Positions 1 through 7,480 of a stretch of DNA of 24,319 nt are shown in pieces. The notes beneath the pieces are model-generated. The model saw only the letters and a list, made by a program, of their open reading frames with translations, did not search any database and was not told the DNA's origin. The DNA is from a virus: IMG/VR virus record IMGVR_UViG_3300027140_000023, positions 1-24,319 of that record; one strand, 5' to 3'. Made by a program: the position numbers and the translations under genes. Each line of letters starts with the position of its first letter. The stretch's first letter is position 1.

Positions 1-1
1 T

Positions 2-793
2 GTTGCTGCTATCCTTGATGCAGGTACAAACGTCATCCGCGAATCTGCTGGTTCACTTTCAACAACTGCTGCTAAGTCAACAATCGTAGCATCAGACACA
101 TTCAAGGGCCGCGATGTTCGTTACGCTGTAACAAAGTTGCGTGCTAACAATGTTGTTCCTCGTGGCGGAATGTATGTTTCATACATCCACCCAGAAGTTT
201 CACACGACCTACGTACAGAGACAGGTAACAATATCTGGCGTACACCACATGAGTACCAGAATGTTGGTCCACTATTTGCTGGTGAACTAGGCGCATGGGA
301 AGGTGTCCGTTTCATTGAGACACCACGCATGACTAACTCAATCTCAGGTGGTGCTCTAACAGCACTTGCTACTGCTTCTGCAGTAAGCGGTGCTTCAGGT
401 GCATTTACTATCGTTGCAGCAAACGCTGCATTCGGTGGTCTTGCTGAGGTAGGAGATGCAATCTCAGGTACTAACGTAGGTTCAGGTGCTTTGATTACAG
501 CAATTGAAGTTGGTGCAACAAACACTACATTCACAGTGTCTGTCGCTAACTCAGGAACTGTTGGAACAAACACACTTACAGTTACACCAAAGGCACGTGT
601 TTACAACACTTACGTACTAGGACAGCAAGCACTTGCTGAAGCAGTATGGAAGGAACCAGGCATTGAGTTTGGTAACGTTGTTGACAAGTTGAACCGTTTC
701 CGCCCAGTCGGCTGGCACGGTATCATCAACTGGTCTATCTACCGTCAAGAGGCGCTATACCGCATCGAGACTGCTTCATCAGTTCGTCCGTAA
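2..793 (+). CDS. Major capsid protein, N4-gp56 family (5' end outside window)
   Basis: The reading frame is open from the first bases, so the N-terminus is missing and 263 residues remain. The visible core resembles N4-gp56-type capsid proteins: 'AVTKLRANNVVPRGG' followed by 'YVSYIHPEVSHDLRTETG' and a 'NVGPLFAGELGAWEGVRFIET' block are characteristic of that family. Such proteins build the icosahedral shell. Between about 340 and 600 the chain runs into a Gly/Ala/Thr/Val-rich stretch that looks like an inserted beta domain, after which family-like sequence resumes ('VYNTYVLGQQALAEA'). Strong tandem hairpins follow the stop codon, as is common after highly expressed capsid genes. Family call is from recalled motifs, not a search. 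Confidence 0.88.
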   Translation, partial: VAAILDAGTNVIRESAGSLSTTAAKSTIVASDTFKGRDVRYAVTKLRANNVVPRGGMYVSYIHPEVSHDLRTETGNNIWRTPHEYQNVGPLFAGELGAWEGVRFIETPRMTNSISGGALTALATASAVSGASGAFTIVAANAAFGGLAEVGDAISGTNVGSGALITAIEVGATNTTFTVSVANSGTVGTNTLTVTPKARVYNTYVLGQQALAEAVWKEPGIEFGNVVDKLNRFRPVGWHGIINWSIYRQEALYRIETASSVRP

Positions 794-835
794 TCTAAGT
801 AATTAGATGGGTGGGGCAGGGGGAAACCCCTGCTC
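793..835 (+). terminator. Tandem hairpins after the capsid gene (attenuator or partial terminator)
   Basis: Two stem-loops follow the capsid gene directly. The first (ATCTAA-GTAA-TTAGAT, 793-808) starts on the last base of the stop codon. The second (814-822 with 827-835) has a nine-pair, mostly GC stem closed by a GAAA tetraloop. No clear U-tract follows, so a full intrinsic terminator is unlikely; partial termination, or protection of the capsid mRNA 3' end, fits better. Confidence 0.55.
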
Positions 836-862
836 TATCCATAAAACGGCTTAGGAGGCTAT

Positions 863-1114
863 ATGGCATACAGATTCACAACACCTACAGTAAGCGAAGG
901 CCCTGCGGGTGAAGGCCGTCTATTCGAGCAGTTCAGACTTGTAAGAGGTATCACAGTCTTGAAGATAGATGGAGTTTACTATGAACTTCGCTATCCATCC
1001 TCAGAAGAAGTAGAGGCTGCTGAAGAAGCATACATTGGTGGATACTCCTATGAAGTAAGTGCTGGTCAAAAAGCCAGCCTTGAGGCTGCAGGCTATACAG
1101 TGGAGACGGTATGA
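863..1114 (+). CDS. Small conserved phage protein, unknown function
   Basis: An 83-residue acidic soluble protein with no membrane segment. The start is well supported by GGAGG a few bases upstream of the ATG. The middle reads as alternating strand ('GITVLKIDGVYYELRYPS') and acidic helix ('SEEVEAAEEAYIGG'). Its position directly after the capsid gene is typical of small head-completion or decoration proteins, but nothing in the sequence proves that. Its stop overlaps the start of the next gene by four bases (ATGA), so the two are translationally coupled. Confidence 0.75.
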   Translation: MAYRFTTPTVSEGPAGEGRLFEQFRLVRGITVLKIDGVYYELRYPSSEEVEAAEEAYIGGYSYEVSAGQKASLEAAGYTVETV

Positions 1115-1425
1115 GACATAGATTAGACCATCCAGAAGATATTGAAGGTTGCTTCGGGTGCAAAATTTTAGGACTGCAATTAAATCCAGGAGATTCATCT
1201 TCTCAGAAGATGGTAAGTAATAAGAAGTGGGACGGTGAGTTAGAAGCCTATCGTGCAGCACGTGCTGATGGGATTCAACCTGCTGGTACAAGTATGAAAA
1301 AGATTCAGGAAGCACTTCGTGCATCTGATGTCATGGGTAAAGCATTTGATGCTAATACCATGGGTGATAGCAAGATAATCCAAAACAATACCGTATCTAA
1401 ACTAAAAGAAGTAGGAGTAATATAA
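1111..1425 (+). CDS. Conserved small head-region protein with N-terminal CxxC
   Basis: A 104-residue protein. The N-terminus contains a His/Cys cluster ('HPEDIEGCFGCKI') that resembles small proteins found near head genes in many actinophages; a 'HPEDxxGCFGC' opening is recurrent in that setting. Two cysteines are too few for a classical zinc finger alone, but His residues 3, 7 could contribute. The rest is polar and helical. It starts in an ATGA overlap with the preceding gene and ends in a TAATG overlap with the next. Function unknown. Confidence 0.72.
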   Translation: MRHRLDHPEDIEGCFGCKILGLQLNPGDSSSQKMVSNKKWDGELEAYRAARADGIQPAGTSMKKIQEALRASDVMGKAFDANTMGDSKIIQNNTVSKLKEVGVI

Positions 1426-1595
1426 TGCCAATGGTAAACGGAAAAGAATATGCATACACTGCTAAGGGTATGAAGGCAGCCAAGATGGAAGCCATGAAGT
1501 CAGGCAAGAAGATGGTCAAGAAGACCGCTAAGAAGAAGATGGTTAAGAAGACAATGAAGAAGACTGCAAAGCGTGGAATGTTTGGCGGCATGTAA
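1425..1595 (+). CDS. 56-residue lysine/methionine-rich basic protein
   Basis: A short gene coupled at both ends: its ATG shares a base with the upstream TAA, and its own TAA shares a base with the next ATG. The product has 17 lysines and 10 methionines in 56 residues, with a repeated 'KKMVKKT' type pattern after residue 28, so it is extremely basic and probably a continuous amphipathic or extended DNA-binding tail. It is the first of four consecutive basic small genes. A histone-like or DNA-packaging role is a reasonable inference from charge and place in the head operon; no named domain is recognised. Confidence 0.7.
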   Translation: MPMVNGKEYAYTAKGMKAAKMEAMKSGKKMVKKTAKKKMVKKTMKKTAKRGMFGGM

Positions 1596-1867
1596 TGCAA
1601 AAGAAACCATCGGCAAAACCAAAGCCAATGGCTCCACGTAAGCCTTCAACTGGTGTTAGAAAGCCAATGGCTTCTCCTACAAAAAAGTCTGGCGTTGTAG
1701 TTGCTTTGCCTAACGGCAGCACAGTTGGATTACGAGACATTGGCAAAGTAAAGCCAACTCCTAAACCAAAGCCAAAGCCATCAGTAATTAAGCCAAAAGA
1801 ATATACTCCAGCACAATATGATGCTTTGTTACGCAAGGCTCAAAAAGACGCTCAGAAAAAGAGATAA
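1595..1867 (+). CDS. Basic proline/lysine-rich small protein
   Basis: A 90-residue low-complexity protein. The first 35 residues and residues 50-72 are Pro/Lys repeats ('KPTPKPKPKPSVIKPK'), with a short beta-like segment between them ('SGVVVALPNGSTVGLRDIG') and a basic C-terminal helix ('YDALLRKAQKDAQKKR'). It starts in a TAATG overlap with the previous gene. The composition suggests an extended nucleic-acid-binding or scaffold-linker protein in the head operon. Function not established. Confidence 0.68.
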   Translation: MQKKPSAKPKPMAPRKPSTGVRKPMASPTKKSGVVVALPNGSTVGLRDIGKVKPTPKPKPKPSVIKPKEYTPAQYDALLRKAQKDAQKKR

Positions 1868-1873
1868 AAAATA

Positions 1874-2269
1874 ATGGCCTACACCAAAGCAAGTTTACGT
1901 GAACGCTTAAAGAATCAGATTATGTCTGGTTCTAAAGGTGGTAATCCTGGTCAATGGTCTGCTCGTAAGGCTCAGTTATTAGCACAGGCTTATAAGAAGG
2001 CTGGTGGTGGCTACTCAGGTAGTAAAACTACTAAACAAAAATCTTTGTCTAAGTGGACTAAAGAAGACTGGGGTACTAAATCTGGTAAACCTAGCACTCA
2101 AGGTGCTAAGGCTACTGGTGAACGGTATCTACCTAAAAAAGCAAGAGCGGCTTTAAGCAGTGCAGAGTATGCAAAGACTACTGCTGCTAAGCGTGCTGGC
2201 ACTAGTGCTGGTAAGCAGTTCGTTAAACAACCTAAATCTATTGCAAAGAAGACGGCTAAATACAGATGA
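1874..2269 (+). CDS. DUF5872-like basic protein
   Basis: A 131-residue, strongly basic protein. The pattern 'SLRERLKNQIMSGSKGGNPG', 'QWSARKAQLLAQAYKKAGGG', 'SLSKWTKEDWGTKSGKPS' and 'GERYLPKKARAALSSAEY', ending 'KQFVKQPKSIAKKTAKYR', matches my memory of the DUF5872 family seen in phages and some large eukaryotic viruses. The family function is unknown. The chain appears complete, with no signal peptide or membrane segment. It overlaps the next gene's ATG by four bases, so it is co-translated with a DUF6321-like partner, which suggests the two proteins work together. Confidence 0.78.
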   Translation: MAYTKASLRERLKNQIMSGSKGGNPGQWSARKAQLLAQAYKKAGGGYSGSKTTKQKSLSKWTKEDWGTKSGKPSTQGAKATGERYLPKKARAALSSAEYAKTTAAKRAGTSAGKQFVKQPKSIAKKTAKYR

Positions 2270-2547
2270 AAAAAGATTCTAGATTAACCCGTGCTGGTGT
2301 ATCAGGCTTTAACAAGCCTAAGCGTACTCCTGCCCATCCCAAGAAGTCACACGTAGTTGTGGCTAAAGAAGGAACTCAGGTCAAGACTATTCGTTTTGGG
2401 CAGCAGGGTGTATCTGGTTCTCCAAAGAAGGCTAATGAGTCTGCATCCTATGCAGCAAGACGTAAATCTTTTAAAGCAAGGCATGCTAAGAATATTGCCA
2501 AAGGCAAACTAAGTGCAGCCTACTGGGCAGATAAGGTGAAGTGGTAA
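2266..2547 (+). CDS. DUF6321-like basic protein
   Basis: A 93-residue basic protein. The segments 'RLTRAGVSGFNKPKRTPAHP', 'KSHVVVAKEG', 'KTIRFGQQGVSG' and 'ARRKSFKARHAKNIAKGKLS' followed by 'AAYWADKVKW' correspond to a small family that I recall as DUF6321, often encoded beside DUF5872. Function is unknown. The highly conserved RRKSFKARH stretch would suit nucleic-acid binding. The ATG lies in the upstream gene's stop (ATGA overlap), and its TAA shares one base with the next ATG. Confidence 0.78.
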   Translation: MKKDSRLTRAGVSGFNKPKRTPAHPKKSHVVVAKEGTQVKTIRFGQQGVSGSPKKANESASYAARRKSFKARHAKNIAKGKLSAAYWADKVKW

Positions 2548-3473
2548 TGGGTATTTTACTTAATGAACTAACGGACGAGGTGTTAATTAACCTTGCTGGT
2601 TATACAATACAGCAAGATAAGGCTACACATTTAACGGCTGCTATTACTACAACTACATCTACTATTGCAGCACCAACAATCTTTAGTGTTGCAGATGCTC
2701 AACGCCTTGGCTCGGGTATCGTTGAAATTGATGACGAACTACTATGGGTAGATAGCGTAGACCGTATTTCTAATACAGGAACAGTCTCTCCTTATGGTCG
2801 AGGCTTTATGGGTTCTACTGCTGCTACACATGATGCTGGTTCTAAAGTAACTATCTCTCCTACTTTTCCTAAGCACGTTGTAAAACGTGCCATTCAAGAC
2901 ACTATCCGTGCTATGGGTTCTTCTATGTTTGCCGTTAAGCAGACAAGTTTTACATTCAGCAGCACTGCAATAAACACATACGAATTAGATAACAAAAATA
3001 TACAAAACATTTTAACTATGCACTGGCAAGATATTGGCTCTAGTAAAGAATGGATTCGCATTAAGCGATGGGACTTAGATTCTTTTCCAGATGAGGCAAC
3101 TTGGGGCACGGGTGCACAGACAGTAACTATTGGAGACAGAATTGTATCTGGCCGTAAGGTGAAGGTTGTTTATGCAACCGCACCTTCAGTGCTATCTACA
3201 AGTGCTACTACTTCATTTAATACACAGACTGGACTACCTGAGTCTTGTAGAGACATTGTAATTCTTGGTGCTTCATATCGTTTGATTGCATACCTAGACC
3301 CAGCCCGTACTGGTGCACAGTCACCACAGGCTGATGAAACAGATAACAAGCGTACCTTTGGTTCAGCAACTAATGCGTACCGTCAACTGTTTGCTCTTTA
3401 TAACCAACGCTTAACAGAAGAAATTATGTCGCAACAACAACAATACCCGCCACGAGTTCACTTCAGCCGATAG
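2547..3473 (+). CDS. Probable head-tail connector/adaptor protein
   Basis: A 308-residue protein. I place the start at the ATG that forms a TAATG overlap with the preceding gene rather than the GTG six bases upstream. An N-terminal helix ('LLNELTDEVLINLAGY') is followed by a beta-rich domain containing 'EIDDELLWVDSV..GTVSPYGRGFMGSTAATHDAGSKV', a type of insert common in phage adaptor proteins, then helix 'AIQDTIRAMG' and a second beta domain; the C-terminus is helical ('QLFALYNQRLTEEIMSQQQQ'). Position between head and fibre genes supports a connector role. Family assignment is by resemblance only. Confidence 0.6.
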   Translation: MGILLNELTDEVLINLAGYTIQQDKATHLTAAITTTTSTIAAPTIFSVADAQRLGSGIVEIDDELLWVDSVDRISNTGTVSPYGRGFMGSTAATHDAGSKVTISPTFPKHVVKRAIQDTIRAMGSSMFAVKQTSFTFSSTAINTYELDNKNIQNILTMHWQDIGSSKEWIRIKRWDLDSFPDEATWGTGAQTVTIGDRIVSGRKVKVVYATAPSVLSTSATTSFNTQTGLPESCRDIVILGASYRLIAYLDPARTGAQSPQADETDNKRTFGSATNAYRQLFALYNQRLTEEIMSQQQQYPPRVHFSR

Positions 3474-3482
3474 GAAGATTGA

Positions 3483-5657
3483 ATGACAACTAGAAAATAC
3501 TCATCCCGTTCGCAGCAAACTACTCTTACTGCTGGAATCAACTCAACCGCTACTTCGGCTACAGTCGTATCTGGAAGCGGACTTCTTGGTGGTATCACCA
3601 TTTCTGCTGGAGAAACATTTACTGTAGTAATTGACCCAGATACAGCCCTTGAAGAAATTGTAGATGTTACCGCGGTTAGCACTAACACGCTAACCATAGT
3701 TCGTGCTATTGATACAAGTCCAGCAACTGGTCAGGCTCACTCTGCTGGTGCAGTAGTTCGCCACATGGCAATTGGTCGTGACTATCGCGAAGCCAATTCA
3801 CATATTGAAAATGTAACCACAGCACACGGGCTAACCATTGCTAATGTTTTGGAAACAACAGATACAAATATAATTACTAGTGCAATGATTGTAGACGGCG
3901 CTATTGTTAATGCTGACATTAATGCTAGTGCTGCTATTGCAGATACTAAATTGGCTACAATTTCAACTGCTAGTAAGGTATCTAATAGTGCTACTACTGC
4001 TACATCTGCTAATACTGCTAGTGCAATTGTGGCTCGTGATGCATCAGGTAATTTTACAGCAGGAACAATTACAGCAAATGTAACTGGTAACGTAAGTGGA
4101 ACCTCAGGTTCTACAACAGGTAATGCTGCTACAGCCACAGCCCTTGCTACTGGTCGTACATTCCAGTTGACTGGAGATGTAGAAGCAAGCGGAGTTACCT
4201 TTGATGGTACTGGCAATGTAAGCCTAACCACAGTTATTGGTACTGGAGCAATTGTTAACGCTGATATTAACTCAGCAGCAGCAATTGACAAGACAAAGAT
4301 TTCAGGCACAGCCATTACCGCTGGAGATACAGGCACTGTAACTAGCACAATGATTGCTAACGATACAATCGTCAACGCAGATATTAACTCCGCTGCAGCA
4401 ATTGCATATAGCAAGTTAAACCTTGCAGGTTCAATTACTTCAGCAGATATCACTAATGACACAATTGTTAACGCAGATATTAATACTGCTGCAGGTATTG
4501 CTTACAGCAAGTTATCACTTGGTGGAACTATTACCTCTGCTGACTTGGTAGACGGAACTATCGTCAACTCAGACATTAACGCATCTGCTGGTATTGCACT
4601 AAGCAAGTTAGCAACAGACCCACTAGCCCGTGCTAACCACACTGGCACACAGACAGCAAGTACTGTATCAGACTTTGATACACAGGTTCGTACCTCTAAG
4701 GTAACTGACCTTGCAGCACCTACTGGTTCATTCTCAATGAATAGCCAAAAGATTGTTTCTCTTGGAACACCTACAGCAAATGCTGATGCAGCAACTAAAC
4801 TTTATGTAGATACTAAAGTCTCAGACTTGGTTAACTCAGCCCCTGGAACACTAGATACTCTTGGCGAAATTGCAACAGCAATTCAAGCAGGCGGTACAGT
4901 CTTTGATGCTATGGTACTCAAGGCTGGTTCTACAATGACTGGTGCTTTGGTTCTAAATGCTGACCCATCAGTTAATCTTGGTGCTGCTACTAAGCAGTAT
5001 GTAGATACAGTTGCAGGTTCTGCTACCGCTGCTGCAGCAAGTGCTGCTGCTGCTGCCACAACTTATGACAACTTTGATGACCGTTACTTAGGTGCTAAAG
5101 CAACTCCACCAAGTTTAGATAATGATGGCAATGCTCTTATTACTGGTGCTATCTACTGGGACACTGCTGCTAATGCTATGTATGCCTGGTCAGGTTCTGC
5201 CTGGGCTTCTATATCATCTACTGCAGCAATTTATCGTTATCGTTATACAGCAACTGGCGGAGAAACTACAAAGTCTGGTTCCGATGATAATGGCTTAACT
5301 CTTAATTATCTGGTTGGCAAGGAACAAGTATATCTAAATGGTATCTTGCTTGTTCGCACATCAGATTATACTGCTACATCTGGCTCAAGTATTACATCTC
5401 TTGCAGCATTAACTGCTGGAGATATTCTTGAGATTATTACTTTTACCGCATTTGATTTGGCTACAGCAATTCAACAATCAATTTTCACTGCTAAGGGAGA
5501 TATCCTAGCAGCAACATCTTCTGGAGTTGCTGGAAAAATAGCAGTAGGAACTGATGGATATTACTTATCCTCAGATAGCACGACAGCAACTGGCCTAAAA
5601 TGGACAGCAGTAGTAACAGACCCTAATCCAAGTATCTTTATGCTGATGGGAGCGTAA
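3483..5657 (+). CDS. Large repeat-rich tail fibre protein
   Basis: A 724-residue Thr/Ala/Ser/Asn-rich protein typical of trimeric phage fibres. The first ~110 residues look like an attachment domain ('MAIGRDYREANSHIENVTTA'). Five 'IVNADINxxAAI' type repeats follow, then 'AATKLYVDTKVSDLVNSAPG' with 'LDTLGEIATAI', a segment widespread in tail fibres, and a second 'GAATKQYVDT' copy before an Ala-rich coiled region and a C-terminal 'FTAKGDILAATSSGVAGK' module. That last module recurs in two downstream genes. The ATG follows GGAAG. It should mediate host contact; receptor unknown. Confidence 0.85.
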   Translation: MTTRKYSSRSQQTTLTAGINSTATSATVVSGSGLLGGITISAGETFTVVIDPDTALEEIVDVTAVSTNTLTIVRAIDTSPATGQAHSAGAVVRHMAIGRDYREANSHIENVTTAHGLTIANVLETTDTNIITSAMIVDGAIVNADINASAAIADTKLATISTASKVSNSATTATSANTASAIVARDASGNFTAGTITANVTGNVSGTSGSTTGNAATATALATGRTFQLTGDVEASGVTFDGTGNVSLTTVIGTGAIVNADINSAAAIDKTKISGTAITAGDTGTVTSTMIANDTIVNADINSAAAIAYSKLNLAGSITSADITNDTIVNADINTAAGIAYSKLSLGGTITSADLVDGTIVNSDINASAGIALSKLATDPLARANHTGTQTASTVSDFDTQVRTSKVTDLAAPTGSFSMNSQKIVSLGTPTANADAATKLYVDTKVSDLVNSAPGTLDTLGEIATAIQAGGTVFDAMVLKAGSTMTGALVLNADPSVNLGAATKQYVDTVAGSATAAAASAAAAATTYDNFDDRYLGAKATPPSLDNDGNALITGAIYWDTAANAMYAWSGSAWASISSTAAIYRYRYTATGGETTKSGSDDNGLTLNYLVGKEQVYLNGILLVRTSDYTATSGSSITSLAALTAGDILEIITFTAFDLATAIQQSIFTAKGDILAATSSGVAGKIAVGTDGYYLSSDSTTATGLKWTAVVTDPNPSIFMLMGA
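3903..4605 (+). repeat. Five coding repeats in the tail fibre gene
   Basis: Units encoding 'IVNADIN(S/A/T)(A/S)A(A/G)I' start at 3903, 4251, 4368, 4464 and 4560. The last three are exactly 96 bases (32 codons) apart and each of the later copies is followed by 'A(Y/L)SKL'. The spacing is a multiple of three, so the frame is kept. Identical stretches such as 'gcagatattaa' between copies suggest recent duplication or recombination, which would let the fibre change length. Confidence 0.85.
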
Positions 5658-5660
5658 ACA

Positions 5661-5990
5661 ATGGCAACAACATATAAAGTCCTTGGGCAAATAAACCCAT
5701 CGGCTACAACAGCAACAACCTTGTACACTGTACCTAGTGCTACAAATACAATTATATCAACAATATCTGTGTGTAATCAGGCAGACACTGTGGGAAGTTA
5801 CAGAATTGCTGTTCGACCAGCAGGGGAAACTTTGGCTGCAAAGCATTACATTGCCTACGATGTAACTCTTCCTGGTGATAGTACTGATGCAATTACAATT
5901 GGTCTTACCCTTGCAGCAACAGATGTTGTCACAGCGTATGCCACATCAGCAAACTTTTCGTTTAATGCTTACGGAAGCGAGATAGCATAA
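5661..5990 (+). CDS. Small beta-rich fibre-associated protein (copy 1)
   Basis: A 109-residue beta-sandwich-like protein. It begins 'MATTYKVLGQINPSATTATT' and continues 'LYTVPSATNTIISTISVCNQ', then 'YIAYDVTLPGD' and ends 'FSFNAYGSEIA'. Short proteins with this 'LYTVP...YIAYD...FNAxGSEI' layout recur beside fibre genes in environmental phages; I infer a virion surface or fibre-tip role. It lies three bases after the large fibre gene and ends in a TAATG overlap. The gene at 6231-6533 is a diverged paralogue (same 'MATTxKVL' start and 'xxxVEIA/GSEIA' end). Confidence 0.75.
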   Translation: MATTYKVLGQINPSATTATTLYTVPSATNTIISTISVCNQADTVGSYRIAVRPAGETLAAKHYIAYDVTLPGDSTDAITIGLTLAATDVVTAYATSANFSFNAYGSEIA

Positions 5991-6211
5991 TGGCAATTAA
6001 CAGACTACCAGGAACATCTGGAATTCAAGAAACATTAATCAGCGCAAAGGGTGACCTTATTGTAGGTACTGCTGATAATGTAGCAGGTTTATTAACACTT
6101 GGTTCAAATAATGCAGTTTTGACTGTTGACACATCAACATCATCAGGCATGAAGTGGACAGCAGTAGATATATCAGCAATCGAAATCATGTCCTATATGG
6201 GCGCTTACTAA
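5990..6211 (+). CDS. Small fibre module protein ('AKGD' module)
   Basis: A 73-residue protein starting in the stop of the previous gene. 'TLISAKGDLIVGTADNVAGL' and 'SSGMKWTAVDISAIEIMSYM' closely parallel the C-terminus of the 724-residue fibre ('FTAKGDILAATSSGVAGK', 'ATGLKWTAVVTDPNPSIFML'). It is therefore a free-standing copy of the fibre's C-terminal module, either a duplicated fragment retained as a gene or a separate subunit capping the fibre. No enzymatic motif is present. Confidence 0.7.
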   Translation: MAINRLPGTSGIQETLISAKGDLIVGTADNVAGLLTLGSNNAVLTVDTSTSSGMKWTAVDISAIEIMSYMGAY

Positions 6212-6230
6212 GAAAAGGAAGTAGTAAATA

Positions 6231-6533
6231 ATGGCTACAACAACTAAAGTTCTTGCTCGCACAGCAGCAGCAACATCATCAGCAACTCTATACACAACTC
6301 CATCTGCAACAACAACAATTGTAACAAACATTGCAATTACAAATACAGCATCAGCAGCAGCAACTTACACGCTAGCATTGGGTGGAGTTGCTTTTGCAAC
6401 AACCTCAGCGATTGCAGCAAATGATACAATTATTATTGATGCTAAGCAGGTGCTAGTTGCAACAAATACAATTACTGGTCTTGCATCAGCAACTTCAGTT
6501 AACTTTCACATCTGCGGAGTGGAGATTGCATAA
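6231..6533 (+). CDS. Small beta-rich fibre-associated protein (copy 2)
   Basis: A 100-residue Thr/Ala-rich protein, paralogous to the gene at 5661-5990: 'MATTTKVLARTAAATSSATL' then 'YTTPSATTTIVTNIAITNTA' and ending 'VNFHICGVEIA'. The central 'YIAYD' motif of copy 1 is lost and the sequence is more repetitive, so it has diverged. The AGGAAG upstream suits its ATG, and its stop forms a TAATG overlap with the glycine-rich adhesin gene. A fibre or surface role is inferred from context. Confidence 0.73.
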   Translation: MATTTKVLARTAAATSSATLYTTPSATTTIVTNIAITNTASAAATYTLALGGVAFATTSAIAANDTIIIDAKQVLVATNTITGLASATSVNFHICGVEIA

Positions 6534-7480
6534 TGGGAGCAACAGTCAGAAGTCTTAAATCTGGTTCATCAGTAGGCAATTTATTTGCAAACAACCCAAC
6601 TATTGTTGAAGTTCTAATGATTGCTGGCGGTGGAGGTGGGGCTTCTAACGCCTCTACCGCACAATACGGTGGCACACATGCAGGTGGTGCAGGTGGACTT
6701 GTTTATGAGCCAAAATTTTTACCTCCAATAGGCGCATACACTATTACCATTGGCGCAGGAGGTGCTGCAGCAGGAACATTAACTACTAGCGCTCAAAATG
6801 GTGCTATTGGAAACAATACAACGTTTGGTAGTTTACTAACTGCATTTGGTGGTGGCGGAGCCAACGCAGATGGAAACACAACAGGTTCTATTTATGGTGG
6901 AGGTTCAGAGGCTGGACATGAATCTTTAATTCCTGCTGTATGGAATGGCGGCGGAGGAATGCGCGCTCAAGGAACTGGTATAATTAATAAAATAGCAGAC
7001 GGCAACTCTGGAATGGGTGGCGGCGGAGCATGGACTCAAGGACAAAACGGAGGCGCAACCCAATATCAAGGTGGTTGGGGTGGGGCTGGTGTTGCTGAAT
7101 TTGATACTTGGCTTGCAGCAACATCAACTGGAGTTAGTGTAGGCGGTCGGCGTTATATTGGCGGAGGCGGTGGTGGCGGATTCGCTCAATACTACGGAAC
7201 TCCGTACAACCGAAATAATAGCGGTGTTGGTGGAGGAGGTTATGGTGGATATGGAAGTTCAACTCCTGGTACCGCAGCCGATGCTAACACTGGCGGTGGT
7301 GGCGGTGGCGGTGGTTCAAATGGAAGCAACGGTTCACTAGGCGGAAGTGGAGGTTCTGGTTTGTGTATTATTAGATATTTAACTGGAACAATAGCAGCCA
7401 CAGGTGGAACTGAAGTTACATCTGGAGGATACAAATATCACACATTTACCTCTACTGGCACATGGACAAGGACAGCATAA
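6533..7480 (+). CDS. Glycine-rich adhesin / distal tail fibre protein
   Basis: A 315-residue protein dominated by glycine runs. It starts with a polar N-terminus, then 'VEVLMIAGGGGGASNAS', several 'GGGG' segments (around residues 105-150, 205-240 and 245-275) separated by short variable loops, and ends with a conserved-looking cap ('SGLCIIRYLTG', 'GGYKYHTFTSTGTWTRTA'). Parallel poly-glycine II bundles with variable loops are known in phage adhesins of the gp38 type, where the loops set host range; I infer the same logic here. It is coupled to its neighbours by TAATG overlaps on both sides. Confidence 0.8.
   Translation: MGATVRSLKSGSSVGNLFANNPTIVEVLMIAGGGGGASNASTAQYGGTHAGGAGGLVYEPKFLPPIGAYTITIGAGGAAAGTLTTSAQNGAIGNNTTFGSLLTAFGGGGANADGNTTGSIYGGGSEAGHESLIPAVWNGGGGMRAQGTGIINKIADGNSGMGGGGAWTQGQNGGATQYQGGWGGAGVAEFDTWLAATSTGVSVGGRRYIGGGGGGGFAQYYGTPYNRNNSGVGGGGYGGYGSSTPGTAADANTGGGGGGGGSNGSNGSLGGSGGSGLCIIRYLTGTIAATGGTEVTSGGYKYHTFTSTGTWTRTA

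Noticed and set aside
121-573. 150-codon minus-strand frame under the capsid gene
   Set aside because: Antisense shadow of well-supported capsid coding sequence.
3782-4462. 226-codon minus-strand frame under the fibre repeats
   Set aside because: Ala/Val/Ile-rich shadow of the Thr/Ala/Asn fibre repeats; no start site and opposite to an obvious gene.
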